Shown here: positions 57,163 through 64,000 of the stretch, in pieces | Position numbering within the stretch: position 1 is the first letter of the stretch | How the letters are laid out: each line of letters opens with the position of its first letter | Assembly: GCA_023078555.1 (NCBI GenBank) | Contig: CM041201.1 | Span: 6,331,172-6,395,171, forward strand | Source: Ulva prolifera | Taxonomy: Eukaryota; Chlorophyta; Ulvophyceae; Ulvales; Ulvaceae | Length of the DNA stretch: 64,000 bases | Direction of reading: 5' to 3' | Program-made: the position numbers and the translations under genes | The notes under the pieces: generated by a model | Told to the model about the DNA's origin: nothing | Databases searched by the model: none | Seen by the model: only the letters and a program-made list of their open reading frames with translations

Positions 57163-58783
57163 GATGCTTGCCTACAGATGTACACAGGCGTGTACTGGGG
57201 CCACACCACAACATAAACACAGACCGTGCGAGCTGCGTCAGTGACAGGCACGACAGGCACAAAAGATGCAAACCTGATCGTGGGCAGCCATCAAACGTGG
57301 TACGCCTTGCCAGGTATGTTTGGTATCCGGGTGCATGGGTTGCCTGGAGCACCACGAACGAGTAAACTGCTCGTCTTCAGCGATTTGGAAACAGAACCAC
57401 CCCCAGGCATGCGACTCATTATTTTGCAGCTGATGGATAGATCTATGTGTGGCGCAGTACTGTGCGTTTCAAATGGTCGAGCTGATCATCAGAGGGAGCA
57501 TGGCATCATCACAGATACATCCATGGGTCGCCAAGATCAGCGGTCACGGAAAAGCGGCAAACTTACAATTACGAGTATGCTAATACAGAGACGTGCGCAT
57601 CACCATTGAGCAGCATCTACAGCCACTCCCAAGGAACAGCCACTGGGCCGAGCATCCAAGTGCCAGCCTAGACTGGCTTGCCATGGAGGCCATACCACAA
57701 GCATGAAATCGATACTGTCATTCGATCAAGAATTGCGTGGTATGCATAGCAGTCTACCAAAGTGAACGATTGCAAATTCTTCTGCCATTCCTCAGAAGAC
57801 AGGAGTGCATGCAAAAAAAACCAATGGCCGAGTGTCGAAAACCTGAAGTAGTATGATTTGCTTTCAGCCAGGACGCTCATCGGTTGTCAATTTTGGGCAG
57901 CACAGCAGTGCTGCCAACTTGGTCCAAGAAGTGGATGACCGCAGCTAATCGATGACACACCTTGAGCAAATGAGTATCCAAGCCCGACAATACTCTTATC
58001 GCATCAACAATTGCGCCACAGCATATCGCACATGCGAGCGCACCGACGTCGACAACAACGCCGGACGTCGCGTGCTCGCGTGCAGCGGCCGACAAACTGT
58101 CGATGTCAAAATAGATCAAGCTGATATCTCGAGAGAACTATGGCTACACTTTGACGGCTCGCGAGGGACCGCTGTGCGTTCAACACCTACAGCGACCCCG
58201 ACCAGAAGCGCGGATTCGAGAAGCGCTCGGCGACATCGGTAAACAGTAAGTTTCAGGTACTGACGCCGCCACTGTATGAGTGTTGAGGATGGGCGTCACG
58301 CATGGGTCGGCAAGAGTTCAACCCAAGCCCGTATATATCGCGGGTGCCGACGCTATGCGGACGGCCGAGCCTGATGGCCACCACAGTGTTGAAACCGTTA
58401 CAGAGTGCCGACACAGCCTTGAGGTAAACAACGCCGCGGATTTTGTCGATGGCTCCTTGCATGTTCAGCCTTACAGGTTTATACGCCCTGTGGAGTCTGC
58501 ATCCCGAAAAAGCTACAAAGCACTGCCCACAATTTGAACGGCACCGGTCATAGCTTCAGCCTGTGCCAAGTAATCTACCCTCAGGCCCGGGCCCTTTGTC
58601 AAGTGTATGCCGACACATTGAGGAACTAGAATCCGATCGCCACCAATGCACCAATGTCACTATTTGCACCACGTACATCCGACGGCGTAACTGCGAATGT
58701 GATCCACTCCGAGATTTGGCAGCGACAAAACCAGCGTAGACTCTTACGATATGAATGCTATTTTATGTTCACTTTACAGCTGC
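57163..58783. other. Upstream region of the SET gene, no gene assigned
   Basis: Only short frames on both strands; no domain, tRNA or repeat recognised. Further 5' exons of the SET gene may lie here, since an acceptor-like CTGTAG sits just upstream of its chosen ATG. The last bases hold a TTACA (58774-58778), i.e. a minus-strand TGTAA just after the stop of the next gene. Confidence 0.4.
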
Positions 58784-60331
58784 CTAATCGTGCTGTAGAA
58801 TGCCACTGACAGTATACACCGACGGCCTTGCTTTTTGCCTGTTCTTAAATATCCCTTTCTCCCTTTGCGACTTCTCGAATTGCTTCAGGTGTGCATTAAA
58901 TCCCAGTTCGACCATGCCATCCCGTCCTGCAGCATCTGTTTCTGCAAGTTCCCGCTCCAGACGACCACCCCTTCTCTTTCCACCCTGTTTCTGCACTGCA
59001 CCCTCCAGCAATCCCCGCCCTCCCCGACCAGCACTGCCCTTCCCACGCGCTCTCCCCCGTTTTCGGTTTTTGGAAGTTAACCTTTGGGCGTGTACGGATT
59101 GTGTCTGTCGTGCCATGCTCGCTGCATGACCTACATGTTTCAGCACATCCTCACTGCCAAGCGTGCCCTGCATGCCACGAATCTGATCACCGATTCCACA
59201 GGAAATGTGCACCTTGAAGCCGCATGGAGCTGAACAATTTGCCGCATTGCTCGCCAGGTCTTACCTCATCTTGGGGACGTGTAGATGTTGGCGGAGCTGT
59301 CCTGTTCAATGTTGTGACTCTCTGCTGCTGCACATTTCTGTCTGGACCTCCTCCTCCCCCTCCGTGCATGGACTGTGCCGCGCGAAGTGATTCCCCATCT
59401 GGCATCGACCTTCGTTCACATGCAGGAAATGGCAAGCACCTGGGAAGGTATGGTGGTTGAACGATAGACCTGCCTGAAACATACCATGCCATGACATCAA
59501 ACACTGTCGTGCGATCATGGTCAGATACAAATGTTTCACATTGACATGACAATTCGTCTGTAGCAGTTCCTTCTTTTGAATGATGATGTGGCGACGTTTG
59601 ACTGTTAAACGTTTGAAGCCGTCCTTCCATAATTGCCCCTTTGGAAACTTCTGATGCTACACCGGGATTTATTTGAGACCCCTGCCGATCAGCATCCTGG
59701 TTTAGGTCGGCGGATGCTCGTTGTCCCAGGTGGCCCTGTTGCAGCATATCTGAAGCCAAACTGGTACGGCTTGCTTCACCGCCTTGCGGTGATAGTGCCG
59801 ATGTGGTGCATCCTTGCATATGTGGTGCAAGGGATGTTGACATCACCGGAATAAGATATGTCCCGGGGCTTCTGAGAGCTTCTGCTGCCGATTTAGCGGG
59901 CTGTGAAGGAGCACACTCGTGGCACATATGTGGGTGAGACACGGCTGAAGCATCCATAAGCGGGGCACAGAGATGTGCCTTCACGGGTCCCGGAAAGCCT
60001 TGCTGTAGTCTTTCGATGTCAGTGTCATGTATCGATAGCACTAAGGAAGGGAACTCAATGAGGGAACCTGGGAGGTGGACCCCACCACAGAACCGATCCT
60101 GCATGAGCAGCCTAGTACATTGGATGCATCGTACTCCACAGAAATTGTAAGAATCCTCAAGTTTGACGGTTTTGGCTGCATGCGGAAGATTCAGACATAC
60201 GGAGAATTATGCCGGACTGTGCTCGATTTGACGTTCTTGCGCCAAACTCATATCGGACACGTGCTACAATTCCATGTGCACACCTGCATTGCTCTGCTTT
60301 TTCTACTAGATCCTCTGCCCCTCTTCGCCAT
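58784..60331 (-). CDS. Unidentified basic, RG-rich protein
   Basis: Three exons in transcription order: 60331-60284, 60155-59265 and 59212-58784, phase 0, about 455 residues. I do not recognise the family. The start ATG was chosen because it gives a basic N-terminus (MAKRGRGSSRKSR) and a consensus donor. The next segment has two Cys pairs (FCGVRCIQCTRL) and a well-formed block IEFPSLVLSIHDTDIERLQQGFPGPVKAHL. A Ser/His/Pro/Gly-rich middle includes a six-Gly run. The C-terminus is very basic (SKNRKRGRARGKGSAGRGGRG) and ends KARPSVYTVSGILQHD. The GTAAGA donor at 59264 is strong and supports a real gene. The C-terminus suggests nucleic-acid binding in the nucleus or nucleolus, but this is inference. 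Confidence 0.6.
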
Positions 60332-60983
60332 AGAGTCGCCGCGACAGTGATTGGAAAGCGGGACTTCAGCACAACTCAAACATTGTCATGGAGTGGCGCA
60401 AGTGCCAATCTTCTGGATCGCGTGTCCTGTTGAAAAACTCGATTGTGTTTGCATGTCAGATGTTCCCCAGAGGCACGGGTTGTCGAAATGGATCGGTCTG
60501 TGCGTGGGGTCGCGGTGACTGTGAACACAAAAAAGCATTTTTCGCACACCCGACATCCACAAATATGTTTCCCTCAGCTCTGTGACCCCATCAAGCTGCA
60601 CGTGGACGGACCCACCGGGGTGTGCTGTGATCCACCTCTGTGCGCCCCCTCGTGCAACGAGTGTTCCGATGCAGCCGACCAAGATTAATCTCCCGACAGA
60701 CACCATCACGTACTGCTAATGTACTTGACGCTGTTCCATTTCAGAAGTCTTGAAAACGAGATGGCATGTTACGATATGTGTGCATTTGCCTCGTGCAAGA
60801 GTATCCTCTTGTTGAATGATATACACATGTTTCGCGGCGAGGTATACCCAGACACAATCATTACACAATTACATGTCGGAACCAACTACCTGTTAGGTGG
60901 CATATATTTTGTGTTACGGTCCCAACACTTGATCAAGGACCTGCGCCACATAACAGTTCTATTCGTCTACAGATTTGTGAAAC
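60332..60983. other. Intergenic region with open frames on both strands
   Basis: A minus-strand frame (60386-60709, RETYLWMSGVRKMLFCVHSH) and a plus-strand Cys-rich frame (60443-60688) overlap. Neither can be preferred and neither resembles a known family. Minus-strand TGTAA words at about 60864 and 60873 are good candidates for the SHMT poly(A) signal, about 110 bases after its stop. Confidence 0.4.
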
Positions 60984-63181
60984 TTATAAACCCTCCACAG
61001 AAAACCCCGGCATAGTCAACGAACTTGCAAATGTCTCAACTTCAGTCCGGAGCTCCTTCACCTCCGCTGATGCCTCCAGACCCTTCTTGAAGTCTGCCAA
61101 CTTCTTGCCAGACTTCTCCTGAATACTCTTGCAGATCAATACGGCGCGGTCGAGGAAGGCAGCAATCTTCTGGGCACCATCCTCCTTCACGCCGCGTGAC
61201 GTCATGGCTGGCAGACCAATCCTAACGCCACCCGGGGTCATGGCGGAAACGTCCCCAGCAACAGAATTCATGTTCAGGGTAATGTGAGCAGCGTCACAAG
61301 CAGCCTGCATCTTTGACCCAGTCACACCATCACCACGCAAGTCCCACAGCAGCAAATGGTTGTCCGAACCACCAGTGGCCATCTTGTAACCCTTGTCCAT
61401 GAGGAACTTTCCTAGCGCCTGCGAGTTCTTCACCACCTGGAACATCACTGAACGATATCAGTATTGACAAGCCTACCTGGGGTAATACAACAGATCATGC
61501 ACGACTGCGCAGCCACTCCAGCAAAACACTCGCAGATGCATGAATAATTTCCACAGGGACACCTTTCTTCAGCATTGCAAAGAAAGCCCGGCAGCCCCGT
61601 AAACGACGACAAACGTGACACAAATGCCTCAGACAACATCCCTGCACAAGCCAAGCTGTACACACAATCAATGCATGGTACAAACTGAAAATACAACTGC
61701 AGATTTCCAATATTGCGCGCGCCGGTATCGTGGGGAAATTACCTGCTTCTGGTAGTCCACGTACTCTGGGGTCAGGCAATGCTTGAGCGCCACACAGAGC
61801 GCTGCGATTTGGTGGTTGTGCGGGCCACCTTGGAGACTGGGGAACACAGCAAAGTCAATGGCGTCCTCAAAGTCATACTTGGCATCCTCACCGTCTCCCC
61901 TCTTACGGCGCTCTGCTGGCTTGGGGCCCTTGCGGTAGAAGATCATACCAGCGCGCGGGCCTCGCAGGGACTTGTGTGTGGTAGTGGTGACCACATCGCA
62001 CAGCTCAAAGGGCGAGGTCAGAACCTCTGCGGAGACAAGGCCAGACACATGGGCCATGTCGCACAGCAAAAATGCACCAACAGAGTCAGCAATCTTCCGC
62101 ATGCGCGCATAGTCCCAATCACGGGGGTAAGCGGATGCTCCACAGATAAGCATCTTCGGGCGGAATACAAGAGCAGTCTTCTCCAGAGCATCATAGTCAA
62201 CAATACCTGTGTCAGGGTGAACCTTGTACGGAAGAGATTCGAAGAAGATCGAAGTGGCAGAGATTTTCTTTCCCAACGCGTTGTAGTAGCCGTGCGTGAG
62301 GTGGCCACCAGAGGGCAGGTCCAGGCCCATGACACGCTGCACACAGCCATGCCCCTTCGTGAGTGCGTGGCACACAGTTAGCAAACCGCCAATGCAGTGG
62401 CAGTCATCCAGACAGCATAGCAGAAGATTCGCGGGCGTACGTCGTGTGGCTGAAGGAGAGCCGTGTACACGGCGAAGTTGGCAGGGGAGCCAGAGTATGG
62501 CTGCACATTGACGCCCCACGCCTCCTTATCAAGGTGAAAAGCTTCGAGGGCGCGGTCTTTGCACAGATATTCGACCTTGTCAACAACTTCGTTTCCGCCG
62601 TAGTACCGGGCGCCAGGCTGGCCCTCGGAATACTTGTTCGTGAAGCAGGAACCAAGCGCTTCCATCACAGGCTTTGACGTGAAGTTTTCCGACGCGATCA
62701 GCTCGATTCCCTTCCTGCATCATGTATGTCATCAAGAGAAAATGATTTGCGCGCTGATCGGATGCATCGCAAACAATTGCAGGCGTCGAGAGACAGCCAC
62801 ATGGGACAAAGTCGCGACGACGTCACATGTCCTGATATAAATAGACTGCTACAGACACTTGGAAATCGTGTCAGATGCCCAGTTGCACGATAGGACTTGA
62901 TGCGACAGCCTGTCGACCGGCAGAAATCGGAACATGTTCACATGCGATCTTGACCACAGTGCCTAGCAAGCTGCATGTGCAGACATAATGAGCCGGCAAA
63001 CGTACGCAATGCACAGCGGAAACAAAGAGACATTCAAAAAGGCGTATGGCCATTGTTGTGCGCGTGCACCAAGATGCCTCGAAACGCACCATTGACGTCT
63101 CTTCTCTGCCTGCACAAGCTCGTAAACTTCGGGATCGGCATCAGCCAGTGACTTGAGCGCCTCAGGGAATACTGCCTCCAT
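60984..63181 (-). CDS. SHM: Serine hydroxymethyltransferase
   Basis: Four exons in transcription order: 63181-63090, 62714-62441, 62336-61743 and 61436-60984, phases 2, 0, 0, giving 470 residues, a normal length. SHMT is a PLP enzyme that converts serine and tetrahydrofolate to glycine and methylene-tetrahydrofolate. Typical blocks are [24 protein letters not shown] across intron 1, [52 protein letters not shown], the PLP-lysine site [16 protein letters not shown] (Lys244), [23 protein letters not shown] and [15 protein letters not shown]. The ATG used gives [19 protein letters not shown] with no targeting peptide, so it looks cytosolic unless an upstream exon exists. Confidence 0.95.
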
Positions 63182-63509
63182 CTTGCGCGAGTATCACTCT
63201 GAAGTTGCCCTGCACCCGAACGCTGACAGCTTGGCAGCAGACCGACAAGATGTCATCAGCGTGGCCGCGTACACGAGGGATGCGCAGCACGATCTGCCAC
63301 GAATTTATGGAGAATGACAGCAGGACGTTCGACAGTTGGTAGCAAAATCATCAACTGAGTGGTAACAACCAATCTTGGACGAACGGTACCTGGAACGTGT
63401 AGTATATGTGACCGCCGCACACTGTATTGTGGTTCGGTATTTGCAGACGGTTTGCGCGACACGTACTCGCCGATGTTTAATATACTAGCGTTTTGCCTTG
63501 ACATCTTTT
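63182..63509. other. Upstream flank of SHMT
   Basis: Promoter side of the SHMT gene. No gene or repeat recognised. Confidence 0.4.
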
Positions 63510-63869
63510 TCAACTAAGTTCCGTGATCTTCTGCCAATGCAGTGCTCCGAGTGCAATGGCGTAGGTGCTGTTGTGCTCGAAAATTTGCCAGGTATTCGAA
63601 TGTTACACGGATGCAGCGAAAAGTGCGCATGTGGTACCTGCAAGCTACCTGCCAAATTCCTGCATCCCCAGTGCTTTGCGAATCTTGGTGAATGTTGCCT
63701 GACTGCCGTTCTGGTACGCGGACACAGCTGCGCTTGGTGCGGAGACCGCGGGCCCGACCGCGGTGCTTGACGCAGCTCGGGAAGACGTTGCACCGAGCGT
63801 ACATGCCACAAAGTTCCTTGAGTTGGACATCATGCTGACCGAATTTGAACCTTTCCGGTTTTTCCCCAT
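63510..63869 (-). CDS. Possible small protein of unknown function
   Basis: Two exons can be joined in phase, 63869-63649 and 63567-63510, for 92 residues. The N-terminal half is Ser/Ala/Asn-rich (RNFVACTLGATSSRAASSTA), like an organelle targeting peptide. The rest reads FTKIRKALGMQEFG then STYAIALGALHWQKITELS. The donor (GTAGCT) and acceptor (CAACAG) are only moderately convincing and no family is recognised. It could be a plastid or mitochondrial small subunit, or a chance frame. Confidence 0.3.
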
Positions 63870-63943
63870 CAAGGAGGGTCCAAGGATGCTGCCAGTGTCC
63901 CTGCAAACTTGCACAAACCGATATTATCGGCCACGGTCTCACC

Positions 63944-64000
63944 ATGCTCGCGCAAGTGTTGAAGAGAACCGTACCACGACTGCGAATCTGGTCTGGAGAA
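63944..64000 (+). CDS. Possible gene start running off the window
   Basis: An ATG followed by 18 open codons (MLAQVLKRTVPRLRIWSGE) to the window edge. The Arg/Lys/Leu composition without acidic residues resembles a mitochondrial presequence. It would be divergent from the small minus-strand gene. Too short to be sure. Confidence 0.22.
   Translation, partial: MLAQVLKRTVPRLRIWSGE

Noticed and set aside
60443-60688. Plus-strand Cys-rich frame (CCDPPLCAPSCNECSDAAD)
   Set aside because: It overlaps an equally plausible minus-strand frame and matches no family; no evidence favours either.
63498-63770. Plus-strand frame with CSECNGVGAV, a DnaJ-like zinc motif
   Set aside because: Only one CxxCxGxG is present and no further pattern follows. 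The opposite strand offers phase-matched exons, so chance is more likely.
1-64000. tRNA, rRNA and CRISPR arrays
   Set aside because: I looked for tRNA T-loop words, rRNA-like stretches and regular repeat-spacer arrays and saw none. A covariance-model scan would be needed to be certain for tRNAs.

Overview
The window is nuclear DNA of a plant-lineage eukaryote, most likely a chlorophyte green alga (a trebouxiophyte would fit, but the species cannot be read from the sequence). The evidence is short GT-AG introns in almost every gene, often with GTGCG or GTGTG donors, together with plant-type proteins: a LUX/ROC15-like GARP factor, a TIC56-like GYF_2 protein, RGLG-type copines and a HOS15/TBL1-like WD40 protein. 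Gene models below were assembled by hand from reading frames, splice sites and phase matching. Exon coordinates are given in each entry.

Left part (1-16.4 kb): a GARP factor (+), a HOS15/TBL1-like WD40 protein (-), a decayed LINE 3' end (+), phosphomannomutase (-) and the rRNA-processing factor UTP25 (+). The last two are divergent across about 0.5 kb. Middle part (16.4-41 kb): three tandem, same-strand RGLG/copine-like genes. The first two share identical exon phases. They are separated by about 13 kb of non-LTR retrotransposon debris: two large minus-strand copies, older plus-strand fragments and several short 3' tails. Right part (42-64 kb): phosphomannose isomerase (-), a tubulin tyrosine ligase-like protein with a very long N-terminal extension (+), a small TIC56-like protein (-), a large trithorax-type SET methyltransferase with three SAND-like repeats (-), an unidentified basic protein (-), serine hydroxymethyltransferase (-) and weakly supported small genes at the edge.

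Functional links: PMI and PMM are consecutive enzymes of the fructose-6-P to GDP-mannose route. HOS15-like, trithorax-like and GARP proteins are chromatin or transcription regulators. The RGLG trio is an expanded family without the RING finger of plant RGLG ubiquitin ligases. The retrotransposon family is the most unusual element. Its reverse transcriptase has C-H-D-D in place of Y/F-x-D-D in both copies. It seems to carry a C-terminal restriction-like nuclease after a Pro/Ala-rich linker. It has a 3'-UTR hairpin supported by compensatory differences, and it inserts so that the target duplication begins with CACA or a shifted form of it.
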